The notes under the pieces: model-generated
The model's input: the letters and a program-made list of their open reading frames with translations, nothing else
The model's database searches: none
Told to the model about the DNA's origin: nothing
Position numbers and translations under genes: made by a program
Shown: positions 25,601-36,089 of the stretch, in pieces
How the letters are laid out: each line of letters begins with the position of its first letter
How positions within the stretch are numbered: the first letter of the stretch is position 1
Assembly: GCA_013400975.1 (NCBI GenBank)
Contig: WBMZ01009496.1
Span: 1-64,000, forward strand
Source: Atrichornis clamosus
Taxonomy: Eukaryota > Chordata > Aves > Passeriformes > Menuridae
Length of the DNA stretch: 64,000 nt
Direction: 5' to 3'

Positions 25601-28600
25601 CCTCTATAAAACATTTTGCCGGTTTAGCTCTAAGTAAATAGCAGATTTTAGGTGGCCATAAATAATTATTATTTTAAAATCACACTTTAATATAACAATA
25701 AATTGCACTTGTCTTGGAGAACATTGTAATATTATTTCACCTATTGCTTGCCTTTATTCCTTTTCTTTTTCCATCTGTGAACTCTATGATTGGAAGAAGA
25801 ATCAATGCAGTACAACCACTGCAAATGAGCCAAACAGATTGAAAATATAACTGTTCACAAGAAGAAAAAAATACCCACAGATGAATTACTTGCTGAAGAA
25901 CTTGCTGAAGAATTTTACAGAACAACATGATTAATATTGTGAATTGACAGACAGAGGATAAATCTCAATACCTGTCACACTAAACTTTCACTAATAGCAC
26001 TGGGTGAAGTTTCTCAGAAGAATCTTGTATTCATCAAAGGTACAATAACTTTTTTACTTGAAATGGTCTTTGATTCAGCACTGTCAGACTGAATATTCTT
26101 GAACTTGTAACATGATATTTTTAGCCTATGATTACTTACAATAATGGAGACTAAAATACTATTATAACCATGTTTATTTTTTCTTTCAGGGAAAAGAAAA
26201 ATATTTCCATTTTTCAGATTAGGCAAAAAATATTATTTTCCCATTTGTTTTGGTCCAGTCACTGAAATGATAAATCAGCTGTTTGCAAATTGTAAGTATA
26301 AATATGACTATTCTCTCCTATTCACCATTCTCTTTCAGTGGAATCTAAAATTTATCCTTAATACACCTACTTGATAAAGTAAAAAGGTTTTTCTCTTTAC
26401 AGGATTTTCTATGGTGTAAAACATGAAAAATATCCCTCAAACTAGGTGAGCTTGTTTAAAAATATACAGAAATTGGGTCACAACTCCTGCCCTCCTCCTA
26501 CTTCAGTTGCAGTTTAATTTCACAGTTAGTCACATGGGCTCTATTTGTAGGAATAAAGAGGCACATCCTCTGCAAGAACAAACTCACTCCCAGAAGTTTA
26601 ATCTTCCTCCATGGTAAGAATCATTTACAATGCGTCCAATTCCCTCCTGAACCACCACAGCTCGTATAATCACAGACGAAAATCCAGCAACCATGATTCC
26701 AACCTGGAAAACGTCTGTCCACACCACTGCCTTCAGACCACCCTGCATGAGGAACAGCAAGTATCAGGTACAGAAGGCAGCAGCATTCTTGCTTTGCACT
26801 CACATTCAACTAACAGAAACATTACTATCCATATTATGCATAATAAGACAAATTTCATCTCCTTCTTTAACAGAACTAATTCTGTACAGGTGTCTTTAGG
26901 AATTGTATTCTGGAACTTATTCAGGATATCCTGGCCCTTTTTTGAAGTGCACTGAAATTTACTTTGGCTATACACATAGTTTAATCCAGTACTTCCTTCA
27001 TCACATAACCTGATTCAGAAGTTTCAGCAAAAGATGAATTTTCAGACAGTGCTCATCTTGCTGATATACAATACCACTAACTCCAGAAGGTATACCATTC
27101 ATCTGAATAAAGATAACCATTATTTAATCCAACATATGCAAAATAATTTGTCACTGAGGTTCCGTTTCACCATTTCTAGACACTTGGTCAATTAACACTA
27201 AATTAAAGACCAATCTGTTCATGTGGCATGTGTTATAACAGACAGGACTATTACAGTTGCATTAAGAAGGTATTTGAGAAATTACACGGCAAAACCCTAC
27301 TAGATCAGAAGAAAAATCACAGGAGGGTTTCAGAAAGGGAAATCTATCTTTTTGTTGTTCTTTCAGCAACAACAGAAATTTGAATGTGTCATAACAGAAA
27401 AGGTTTGAGTCACACAGTGGCTGCCTATGCCTCCGTATACGTCCCTGGGCATATACGGTCCTGTGGCTACATCTGTGAAATGTAATTCCATGGGGTAACC
27501 TGATTATTAGGTTACTTTGCAGTAAATTCTGTATTTGATGTGAGCAGTGAAAGGAACAAATTCTTCTCAGCCGAAGGGCCCACGTACCAGCGTGCAGTAG
27601 AATGTGCAGACCACGCCAGTCGCCACCACTGCACCCCACAGGTCAAAGCCAGTGACTGAAAGAGACGGAAATGGCACCAAGTGTGAATGAGGCACTGGGG
27701 ACAAAACACTGAAGATCAATAATTGAACAAAGCTAGAGATAAGTTAAATGAAAAAGTAGGAGGTAAAAATGGCAATGAAAAATTAGTGGGTCTAAACCAG
27801 GGGATTCACCCTAGCCAGTTCCAAAAATGAAACAGTTGTTACAGATTTGGAAACTGCTAAAAGTTGATATTTATTTCAGGATCTAACAGGCTATTTATCT
27901 TTAATGTGAATGCTGCCAAACAACACATCCAGTATGTTTGTAGGTTGCAACTCAGGAAGGTTTTAAAATACATGTCCTTCCTTGAAGCACTTGGGTAGTT
28001 GCTACCAAGCCCTTAGGCAGGGATTTAAGCAAGTAAACAGTATGGGGGTTCTCCACAGAGGCAACGTTGTTCAAGCACAATCTGGAAGAAATGCGTCAGA
28101 CTAAAAGCCTTTCTTTTATTCTTCCTTCTCTTAAGGATCGTATGTTTAGGCCATACAACACTGTGCTGTGGTTGACATACAGGCTGTCACTGCCCCACCG
28201 TGGCATGGCATGAGGGGGTTCCCCAACAGATAGCTCAGGCTAATGAGAAACACTGAAACAAAACTAGTGAAAAACCTAAGTTATTCTAATTAGGAGCCAG
28301 CTAAGTCATAGCTTGGTTTAGTATGTATTTGCAAGGCAAATAAAAATATCAAAGACACAAAACCTGTGGGATTTATACACTGAAGGAAACCAGTATAGAC
28401 ACTGTTGGGTTTGTTCTTTTTTGTTTAATGAACAAGGAAAAAACCCCCATTAAATGGGCACAAAAACTGTGAATTTATTCTAGCCAAAATGATTACTTTT
28501 TTATTTGCATTTTGTTATTCACTTTTCTTGCGAAATGGACAAGTTAATGATGTCAGATTAAAAGTTTAATTTGGCTCCATATAAAAACTTTTGCCTTTTT

Positions 28601-31600
28601 AGAAATAAATGTGGCTCGTTCAAAGCAAAGAGCCATTGTGAAGTTGAAAATGGAAATATTTAACTTTGTAAATATAAAAATAAACATCTTAAGTTAATAA
28701 TATCTTTGCTATTGATTTGGTTTTCCTGGAAAAAGGATAGACCACATTAAACAGTTCAGGCAGCCCAAAATCCTATTTACAGAACTCTTGCCTTACTCTC
28801 ATCTTGAAGAATAACACTTAACCAGGAGAAATAAATTTGTCTTTAGTGCCTGCGTCACTTTCAAAATTTATTTCAGTATCCTCAACTTTTCTGAATGTAG
28901 CCATTATCTACAAGTACTGCATCAGAGGCAGAGTAAATGAGAACAAGTTTTCCCATAAATCTCTTCTGTAATTCCTTACAGGTAGGGATTAAGGGATTAG
29001 GATTACAGTTTCCATTAAAAGACTTCACACTCAAGCTTTGAGCAATATTTTTAGGTGTGCATTACCAAGAAAACCCCATCACACCAGTACTATATGCATC
29101 ACTGGAAGAACAATTGCAGTATACTCATTTTACCTTGATTTAGTGCTAAAGCCGGAGCATAAATGACAATACCAGTGTATAAAGTCTAGAAGGGGAAAAA
29201 AAAAATCAAAATAAATGTAAATTCCTGGAAAGGTGATAGCTTTCTGAATTGATTACTTTTCAAGTATTTATGCAGTCTATATTTCCTAAATTCATAATCG
29301 TTGACAAATAATTCCAATTAGAAGACAAATGTCTGAGATTAATTAGCTCTGCAATCTCACAGCCTAGTGTGCTTAAAACAAATACTCTTAAATACAAAAT
29401 CCATCTTCATCTTCTTCTGGCTTTTATAATTAACTTATTTTATTCCTTTAAAACTGCAAAAGGAAACAAGAGCAAAAGGAAGTTAATGAGGTTTACACAT
29501 GGTTTGTCAAGGAATCTATTACTATCTATTTTCTCAGTCTTGAGATCAATATGCCTCTCAGTATACAGACATAATGCACGCGAGTAAGAACACAAAATTA
29601 GGTGGTCATTATGGATAGCATTATAAGGAATTATAGCCTTCACCCTGTAAGATGAAGCCATATGTGATTATAATTTCAACCACAGTAAAGATACAAATCA
29701 AGGAGCTATTCCATCTACTTTTGTGGGCACAATGGGATTCATACGCTGATATCCTCTACAGTTTCTTTGTGTATAGTTTTAAATCCCATTTGGTTTTTTA
29801 TCACTGTTATTACTGCCACAAGTTCAGCTGTGACACGGGTCTGGAGAATACAGCTTGCACTGGTCTTGAGTCTTGAGTCTTGAGTCAAAGCATCTAGATC
29901 ACAGATATGTCACAAGCTGACGTGCATCTGCTTTCCATGGCTGGAATCTTCTGACACTCTGATTTACAGGGATGGGATTTGGGCACAGAAAAACAGCAGA
30001 ATCAGATGTCATCCAGGATTCAGCCAGTTTCTGCCCTTCCTGCAAGTGTCCGCCCTAGGCACAGATGGTGAACCAGAGAGGATTGATAACCACTGAATCA
30101 CTTGCCATGGCTTTTGAGCAGATCAAATCCAGTCCCCGAGGTGGAGCTCTACCACATGGCCAGTGGCTACACTGGGGACAGAGCCAAGAGGTAACTGGAG
30201 TGAGCTGTTCTCTGGCTGTACAAGGAGGGTGGTATGGAGAAGCTGCTTCAGCCAGCCTGACCTAATTTCCCTGCCCCCCTGCTGCACACCTGCTACAAGC
30301 CCATGCCAGAAAGCATAGTGGGGCCATTGGGGAAATAGTTATTCCTACTTGTGTGTTACTCCCCAACTGTGTGTGTGCATGATTGTTTCTCTCAGTGCCA
30401 TGAGTACCCTCCAGATTTTCATACACAGTTTGTATGACAAGAAAGCTGCCAGTCCTAACCAGTCCCTGGCAAATATCCCTCAGAACTACCTGCATCACCT
30501 CTCAGCCAGCTCCTAACACCTGTCAAGTCCAGCCAATGTTGGATTTGCTGTTCATACAGTGACTCAGCTCATGTCAGCATGAGCTGCTGAAACACAGAAT
30601 CACAGAATGGTTTCTGTGGGAATGGTACTTTAGAGATCATCTAGTCCAATCCCCTGGCCATGGACAGGCACACCTACCACTAGATCAAATTGCTCAGAGC
30701 CCAATCCAGCCTGACTCTGAACACTTCCAGGGATGGGTCCTTGCGCTTGTCCTGGCTACCTGGTCCGGTGTCCCACCATCCTTGTTGCAAATAAATTCTT
30801 CTTTATATCCATTCTAAATCTACCCTCTTTAGTTAAAAACCATTACCCCTTGTCCTGTCACTACAGGCCTTGGTAAAACTTTCTCCACCTCTCTCATAAG
30901 CTCCCCTTGAAAGGCTGCAATAAGGTCTCCCCATAGCCTTCTCTTCTCCAGGTTGAAGAATCCCAACTTTCCCAGCCTTTCTTCACAGGAGAAGTGTTCC
31001 AGCCCTTGGACCATTTTTGTGGTCATGCTCTGGACCCTCTCCAAGAGGTCCATGTCTTTCTTGTGCTGGGAACCCCACAGCTAGATGCAGTACTTCAGGT
31101 GGGGTCTCACAAGAGCAGAGTAGAGGGAGAGAATCACTTTCCTTGACCAGCTGGTTACACTTCTTTTGGTGAAGGATAGAATTGGCTTTCTGGGCTGCAA
31201 CCAGACTGCTGGCTTGTGTCAAATTTTTCATCCACCGGTATCTCCAAGCCCTCTGCAGGGCTCCTCTCAACCAGTCCACCCCTCAGTCTGTACTGATATT
31301 TGTGATTGCCTCAATCTGTGTGCAAGACCTTGCACTTGGGTTTGTTGAACTTCACGGGGCCACTCCTCAAGCCTGTCAAGGTTCCTCTGGATGGCATTCA
31401 TTTCCTTTAGCAAATCAGCTGCACCACTAAGCATGATGTCACCCACAAACTTGCTGAGGGTGAACTCATTTTCACTATGTATGTCATTAATGAAGGTATT
31501 AAATTGTATTGGTTCCAGTACATACAGCGCTCATTAGGGTTCCATTAGAACATTTAGCATGCAGCATTTTGGATGCAGTCATCAAGCCAATTCTTTTCCT

Positions 31601-34600
31601 TCTAAAAGTCCATCAGTCATACTCAAGTCTCTTCAAGCCTGCTAATTCAAGGGATTCAGCATGAGAACTTGTGACTTTCTCATACACAGCAAATAAGTGC
31701 CAGAAGCTTTGAACCATCAGAAATTAAAATTTTTCACATCTATAATCACATTTTTATGTAAGTAGGGTTAAATAGCACTGATACAATCTTTCCGCTTTTT
31801 CAGTAGAGTTTTTTGTTGTTGTTCTTGTATTATTACATATCTCTTTCTTTCTCTTCTTTTAAGTATATGCCAATATTCAGGGGAAAGTTAAAATTACACC
31901 ATTAAAATCTTGGGAAGTTTTCTTTCCTCACTATTATTTTATTAATTCAGGTTAAGTTGTTAGTGCTTGGCAGAGAAAGACACATACACATCTTTGGTTA
32001 ATTTCCTTGAGCATATATTTTAGTTGCATAGAATTATTTTTCTGATCTTTGCAAGCAAATACTATGCTTAGCTTTTCTGACTCACGCAACTGTGATGTTT
32101 TCATATTTGCTGGTGAAACAGTGTCAGGTTTCACACATGCTAGCACTCTGCTTTTTCCATGGACTCGTGTATCTATAAAAGCCAGCTAAGTAGCACTGCT
32201 CAAATAAGTAAGGAGCACTGCACTGGGAACCAACTTACTCGTGCAAGTCTGATTGCCCTGTAACTTCTGGTGTGCCTTAAAAAATACAAAAATGGACAAA
32301 AACCAAGCACGTAACTTAAAAAGCTTTCTGATTGCATAGTCATTCTTACTCTGCATTACCCCAAAAGTCCGCTTCAAAATTGTGAAAAAACCACGTTTTC
32401 ATTCTGGTGCATTTGACACATGCTCACTGACATTTAAAAGCTGTGGTCTCATACTGACTCCTTGAGTGGGCTAGAAACAGCAAACTGTACCAACAGTAGT
32501 TTCAGGCACTGCTTTAGTTTAATGTTCCCCCGGGCAGTAATTTTCTACTTCTCAGTGTGCAGATACCTAGTTTTTTCCAGTGGTGGTGGTGCAAAGCCTT
32601 GTGCAGTAAATGACAGCTCCTGACAGCTTGTTTTGTCACCTTTCACTGACCCCTGAGAAATAGTCAGACTCCAAGAATCCACACACTAGAGGATGAAAAC
32701 TGCCGCTGTAGATAATTGGGGCATGTTTACATCTTGAACTCATTGTGTGTTTCTCCAGTAGGCAGGCGAATGACTGCTCTTCACACTGCTATCCTGTAGT
32801 GAAGGGTCGCTCGTCTCTTGGCATGGTGCTGATGTCAAGTGACTGCTCTGGATACTCAACAGTGCTCACAGAGACCCAAGAGCCAGGTAGCCCAGCATCC
32901 ACTCCCCACCTCATTGCTTTGGAGCAGAAAGAGCTTTGTTTCTCCTGCTCCCAGCCACCCAGGCACTGTGGTAACCTCATCAACTGCTCAGAGAAAACAG
33001 CCAGTTACACTCAACCAAATAATTCTGGCAGCCCCAAGGACCACAGAACAGCTTTGAAGTTTACTTGCCGTTTGTATTATGAAAAGGACCGTTCCACAGA
33101 GGCGTAGATATTTATTAAATCGAAGTTCTAAATACTGCAAAAGAGAAGAAAAAAACAAATGCTTATATTGAAACTTGGCACTATTGATAGGACTAGAATG
33201 AAGCGATGAACAATACAGAAAGAGCATAGTGTTGTTTTTACATTTTCATGAATGACCAAAACTCCTAGGGTCCCCTTGTTTGATATCTCTTTCAACTTGG
33301 TTTGATATTTCTTTACAGACCTCACCACTGGGTAATAACACATGAGCAAGTGAAGCAGATATAAGCTAGTCACTATACAATGGAGTCCACGGAAAAGAAC
33401 AGGTTGTTATCACAGAATCATTGAATATGCTGAGTTGAAAGGGACAAAGATACACAAGAATCATCAAGTCCAACTCTTGACTCTGCACAGGGAAACCTAA
33501 AGTTAACACTGACATACCAGTGAAAAATAGAACCCACTTCTGTTGTGAAATCAGAGAGAAAAAGAAAACATTGCGATATTCCTGTCTTAGTCCATTTGGA
33601 AACCCCGGCATTCATCTGTCCGTCTGAACTGCTGTGAGAGAGAAGATTTTCAGGGGTCAGAAGCTTCTTCCCATGGTAACCTCACCTTCTGCACTGCCCA
33701 AGGAGCCATCTTCTACTGGTAAGACAAAATTTAGCCTTTTATGAAACAGGAACCCTCACTTTTCTATCTAGCCTGGGACAGTGCAACCTCTAAATGAGTC
33801 TCATGTTGTAAGGCAGATTTCTTTCCACCATCTTTCCTAAAAACCCTCTTGGTGTATGGTTGTACAAAAGAGGTCTAATTTGCCTGATGCATCTGTTCAA
33901 TCGGCACAAATACGGAAGCATCTTAAAGTGCTCACTCATGAACTGAGCATTTAAAATGTAATCTGTGAGCATGTCCACACAAGGAAGCGGTCTTGAACCC
34001 CTGGACAGACACAAAAAGTTGTTAAAAATCTGAACTCTGTCCACAAATAGAAGATGTATCTTTTATAGGTGCATTACTCTGATTCAACATCAAGATAATC
34101 AGTGAGTTTCCAGTCATAACTCTAAGCCTTTACTTAAAAGAGCCCTATTTAAGTATCATCATGACAGTCCAAAGATTAGTAGTTTAAAATACACTGGAAG
34201 ACACCAGAGATATCTGTTGGTGAATTCTTATCTAAATCTACCAACAGAAATCTTGTTTCCAGCCTCCAGTGCTGCAATGCCTCTGTTGAGTGTAATAAAA
34301 GCTAAAGACCAAAGTAGCTAGTCAAGGACTTTCACCTGCACCAATGCTCCTTTCCCAAAGTCCTCTGTGAAAAGAGCAGTTTGCTTCCAAATCTGCAGCT
34401 AGGAACTATCTCCATGCAGGAAGAGAAAGAGGTTGCATGGACATTCTGAACCAGAAGAAAATCCTGACCAGATGCTTGCCCACCCCAAAACAGTCAGGTC
34501 TGTGATTGTCCCACGACCCCAGATGTCTCTGTGCTGATGGTTATAGCTTTAACTTACATATTGGGCTAAAGACCAGCTCAGCCTTATTTTGGTGGAAGTA

Positions 34601-35528
34601 AGAAAACTTTCACAGACACAGAGCACTTGTTGATCACATTGACTACATGACTACATTCAGTAGTGTAAACAGCCTCAGGTTAAGAAGTCTCCTCAGAATC
34701 TCTAGGAACAGCCCAAATATATACTCTGCCAAAGGGGTACTTTTGTGTTTGCACCTAAGCTTAGAAACCAATCTGGAGGGAGTGTGATAAGAGAACTCTG
34801 GTTCCTATAGTAGGTGCTTTTGTGCTCTGGTTTTGGTATATTAATGACAGATGATTAATGACATGTCACCATCCAAGCTGCACTAGGATTAATCCACCTA
34901 CTGAACTGAGTATCTGGAGTTAGGAAACAAATCTGGCATGACGCACATCTCCTGAGCTAAGACAGCAGGGTTGAGCATCACCTGTCTGCAGAGACAGTGT
35001 GGGCAGACCTGGGGACAGAGTGGGTTGCAGCCTCCTCTCAGGCATGTGGTGATATAGGGCAGCCCAGAGTGCAGGGGATTTGGGGGCAGAGATGGAGGGC
35101 AGACATATAGAAAGTAGGCATGAGAAGCCCCCCAGCACCCTAAAGGCTGGGGAGAGGTTCCTTCCACTCCACCTTACCTCGTAGGTGCTAGTAATGCCCA
35201 GCTTGTAGAAGACGGGCAGGAAGATCTCGGCACTGCACAGCACCACCAGGCCATAGGTGATGGCAAAGATGCAGAAGATGGCACCATAGCGATAGATCTC
35301 AGCAGGGGTGCCCAGCACAGTGACGGCTGACATGAAGCTGGCAGTGAGGGAGAGTGCAACAGGGAGGGCACTCATGCTGCGGCCTGCCATGAGGAAATCC
35401 TTCGATGTCTTCTGCCCCCCTCCCACAAAGGCGTAGTAGATGCCAATGATGGCTGAGATCAGCAGCATGGCCGCAAAGACCACATAGTCCCAGACGGTGA
35501 AGCGCCCCATTCTACCAGAGGGACTCAC
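10519..35528 (-). CDS. SLC5A8: SLC5A8, sodium-coupled monocarboxylate transporter 1 (SMCT1), complete 15-exon coding region
   Basis: SLC5A8 carries short-chain monocarboxylates (lactate, pyruvate, butyrate, propionate, nicotinate) together with Na+ across the apical membrane of epithelia. Fifteen exons on the - strand join with every phase matching (1,836 nt including the stop) to give 611 residues, against 610 in human. The protein has the SLC5 (LeuT-fold) pattern of 13 expected transmembrane segments. The segment [15 protein letters not shown] around S351/T352 corresponds to the Na+-site Ser/Thr pair known in NIS (SLC5A5). N-glycosylation sequons N481-I-S and N486-L-T lie in the large loop before the last helix. 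All introns are GT-AG except intron 2 (GC-AG). SLC5A12 and SLC5A5 are the nearest alternatives. The exon 2 and exon 5-13 residues and the synteny favour SLC5A8. No break was found. Confidence 0.95.
12108..12193 (-). CDS. SLC5A8: SLC5A8 exon 14, residues 540(split)-568
   Basis: This short exon encodes the cytoplasmic tail stretch [20 protein letters not shown]. It corresponds to the [10 protein letters not shown] segment of human SLC5A8. The acceptor is TTTGTAG and the donor AAA|GTAAGT. It has no ORF of its own and was found by requiring the tail motif and phase. Confidence 0.93.
13886..13989 (-). CDS. SLC5A8: SLC5A8 exon 13, residues 505(split)-540(split)
   Basis: The exon encodes the last membrane helix, [20 protein letters not shown] then [11 protein letters not shown]. 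The acceptor is TTTTCAG and the donor G|GTACTA. Confidence 0.97.
15173..15366 (-). CDS. SLC5A8: SLC5A8 exon 12, residues 441-505(split)
   Basis: The exon encodes membrane segment 12 ([20 protein letters not shown]) and the long extracellular loop with sequons NIS (N481) and NLT (N486). The loop is shorter and more divergent from human than the membrane part. The donor is AG|GTATAT. Confidence 0.96.
16398..16484 (-). CDS. SLC5A8: SLC5A8 exon 11, residues 412-440
   Basis: The exon is 29 codons, beginning [20 protein letters not shown]. It is phase 0 at both ends. The acceptor is TCCTCAG and the donor ATT|GTAAGT. Intron 10 between this exon and exon 10 is only 302 bp. Confidence 0.97.
16787..16854 (-). 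CDS. SLC5A8: SLC5A8 exon 10, residues 389(split)-411
   Basis: The exon encodes the tenth membrane segment ([20 protein letters not shown] then LQ). The acceptor is CACACAG and the donor CAG|GTAGGT. Confidence 0.96.
18166..18278 (-). CDS. SLC5A8: SLC5A8 exon 9, residues 351(split)-389(split)
   Basis: The exon encodes [20 protein letters not shown] and continues to SWISMGM. The acceptor CTGTAG is followed five bases later by a second AG (TACAG). Only the first AG keeps the frame. The donor is A|GTATGT. Confidence 0.96.
19603..19691 (-). CDS. SLC5A8: SLC5A8 exon 8, residues 322-351(split)
   Basis: The exon encodes [20 protein letters not shown] and then VASAYSGTL. It supplies the first half of the presumed Na+-binding Ser351, whose codon is split AG|T. 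The donor is AG|GTAATT. Confidence 0.96.
20937..21066 (-). CDS. SLC5A8: SLC5A8 exon 7, residues 278(split)-321
   Basis: The exon encodes [20 protein letters not shown] (segment 8) and then the loop [14 protein letters not shown]. The acceptor is GTGCAG and the donor CAG|GTAGGG. Confidence 0.97.
21067..25044 (-). other. SLC5A8: SLC5A8 intron 6
   Basis: This is the longest SLC5A8 intron (about 4.0 kb), with GT-AG borders. The first part (about 21.1-21.9 kb) is comparatively GC-rich and carries many overlapping ORFs on both strands without known motifs. The rest is AT-rich. I see no exon, RNA gene or identifiable repeat. Confidence 0.7.
25045..25185 (-). CDS. SLC5A8: SLC5A8 exon 6, residues 231(split)-278(split)
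   Basis: The exon encodes [20 protein letters not shown] and then [20 protein letters not shown]. The NQSQVQRY motif is strongly conserved in SLC5A5/A8/A12. The acceptor is TTGTAG and the donor TT|GTAAGT. Confidence 0.97.
26588..26742 (-). CDS. SLC5A8: SLC5A8 exon 5, residues 180-231(split)
   Basis: The exon begins [20 protein letters not shown], the hallmark cytoplasmic turn and segment 6 of SLC5 transporters, and ends GGRLNFW plus two bases of Asp231. The donor is GA|GTGAGT. Confidence 0.96.
27588..27655 (-). CDS. SLC5A8: SLC5A8 exon 4, residues 157(split)-179
   Basis: The exon starts with the last two bases of Val157 after TTTCAG and encodes [20 protein letters not shown] through TL. It is membrane segment 5. 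The donor is CTG|GTACGT. Confidence 0.96.
29134..29185 (-). CDS. SLC5A8: SLC5A8 exon 3, residues 140-156 and first base of codon 157
   Basis: This exon encodes [17 protein letters not shown], the conserved fourth transmembrane region. The acceptor is TTCTAG and the donor AAG|GTAAAA. The first residue is Thr where human SLC5A8 has Ile. Confidence 0.95.
29186..33068 (-). other. SLC5A8: SLC5A8 intron 2 (GC-AG)
   Basis: This 3.9-kb intron has donor GCAAGT and acceptor TTCTAG. It hosts the CR1 fragment at 30,593-31,670. A triplicated heptamer CTTGAGT lies near 29,864-29,886. Nothing else was recognised in it. Confidence 0.85.
30593..31670 (-). mobile_element. CR1 LINE 3' fragment in SLC5A8 intron 2
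   Basis: The + strand starts with CACAGAATCACAGAATGG and the phrase GATCATCTAGTCCAAT, the reverse complement of a CR1 3' end. It continues through recognisable CR1 3' text (TTCTCTTCTCCAGGTTGAAG; CACAAACTTGCTGAGGGTG), reading on the - strand. The 5' end is truncated and the right boundary (31,550-31,670) is indistinct. The remnant - strand ORFs are broken. It is in the same orientation as SLC5A8. Confidence 0.88.
33069..33134 (-). CDS. SLC5A8: SLC5A8 exon 2, residues 118-139
   Basis: Twenty-two codons, beginning [14 protein letters not shown] and ending FIIQT, follow a TTGCAG acceptor. The exon ends ACG|GCAAGT, so the donor is GC rather than GT. Exon 3 resumes in phase 0, which is consistent only with this boundary. 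The nearest GT, four bases further on, would shift the frame. Confidence 0.93.
33135..35177 (-). other. SLC5A8: SLC5A8 intron 1
   Basis: This 2.0-kb GT-AG intron contains the short CR1 fragment at about 33,409-33,500. No other feature was recognised in it. Confidence 0.8.
33409..33505 (-). mobile_element. Short CR1 LINE 3' end fragment in SLC5A8 intron 1
   Basis: ATCACAGAATCATTGAATATG is followed by TCATCAAGTCCAACTCTTGA and TCTGCACAGG. This is the reverse complement of a CR1 3' terminus, about 90 bp long and heavily 5' truncated. Confidence 0.75.
35178..35528 (-). CDS. SLC5A8: SLC5A8 exon 1 (coding part), residues 1-117
   Basis: The chosen ATG (35526-35528) gives [18 protein letters not shown], which aligns residue for residue with the length of the human N-terminus. 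An internal Met at residue 7 is the alternative start. The exon holds transmembrane segments 1-3, with the conserved [13 protein letters not shown] loop and [15 protein letters not shown]. It ends at Glu117 (KLGITSTYE) with donor GAG|GTAAGG. Confidence 0.96.
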
Positions 35529-35736
35529 TCTTGGAACAATGGATCTTCCCCAAAATCAGAGGGGCTGCTGCTGCCCACACAGGGCTGACACGGGGCAGCC
35601 TGTGCAGGAGGAAGCAGATGGCAACAGGCCCCCAGGGAGGTGCCCTCCGCCGGGGCCCGGGCAGGTGTGGTGCAGTGGCACCACCGGAACAGAAGCAAAG
35701 AGGTGCGGTGCCGTGTTCAGTGCCGGGACAGGTGTG

Positions 35737-35990
35737 GAGCGCTGCGGTGTCCGCCGCCGGGACAGGCGGAGAGCGCTGCGGTGTCCGCCGCCGGGATAGG
35801 CGGGGAGCGCTGCGGTGTCCGCCGCCGGGACAGGTGCGGAGCGCTGCGGTGTCCGCCGCCGGGACAGGAGCGGAGCGCTGCGGTGTCCGCGGCCGGGACA
35901 GGCGGGGAGCGCTGCGGTGGCCGCCGCCGGGACAGGCGGGGAGCGCTGCGGTGTCCGCCGCCGGGACAGGTGCGGAGCGCTGCGGTGCGC
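35737..35990. repeat. 34-bp GC-rich tandem repeat (minisatellite) upstream of SLC5A8
   Basis: The unit begins GAGCGCTGCGGTGTCCGCCG and continues CCGGGACAGGCGGA. Copies start at 35737, 35771, 35805, 35839, 35873, 35907 and 35941, exactly 34 bp apart. A partial copy starts at 35975, and a degenerate one precedes the array at about 35,703. Each unit carries about six CpGs. Copies differ mainly in the last few bases (CGGA, CGGG, TGCG, AGCG). Because 34 is not a multiple of three, overlapping long ORFs arise on both strands. These are by-products and not genes. Confidence 0.95.
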
Positions 35991-36083
35991 CCCGCGCAGG
36001 TCCCTGCCGTGTGTCTCCGGGGGGCGGGAGCGTGCTGCGCCGGGAGCGGAGTGGGAGCGCCAGAGCCGGGGCGGCGAGCGGGC

Positions 36084-36089
36084 CTTATA
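36084..36089 (-). promoter_or_regulatory. TATA-like element, possible SLC5A8 core promoter
   Basis: On the - strand the sequence reads GTATAAGGCCCGC within GC-rich DNA. If used, transcription would begin near 36,055-36,060, and the 5' UTR would include the 34-bp array. It is a weak single-motif guess. Confidence 0.2.

Noticed and set aside
33063..33068. GT donor (AA|GTAAAC) four bases beyond the exon 2 end of SLC5A8
   Set aside because: Using it inserts four bases and breaks the frame into exon 3. The GC donor gives an uninterrupted 611-residue protein.
35737..35990. 34-bp direct repeats as a CRISPR array
   Set aside because: The copies are contiguous with no unique spacers, and the locus is vertebrate nuclear DNA.
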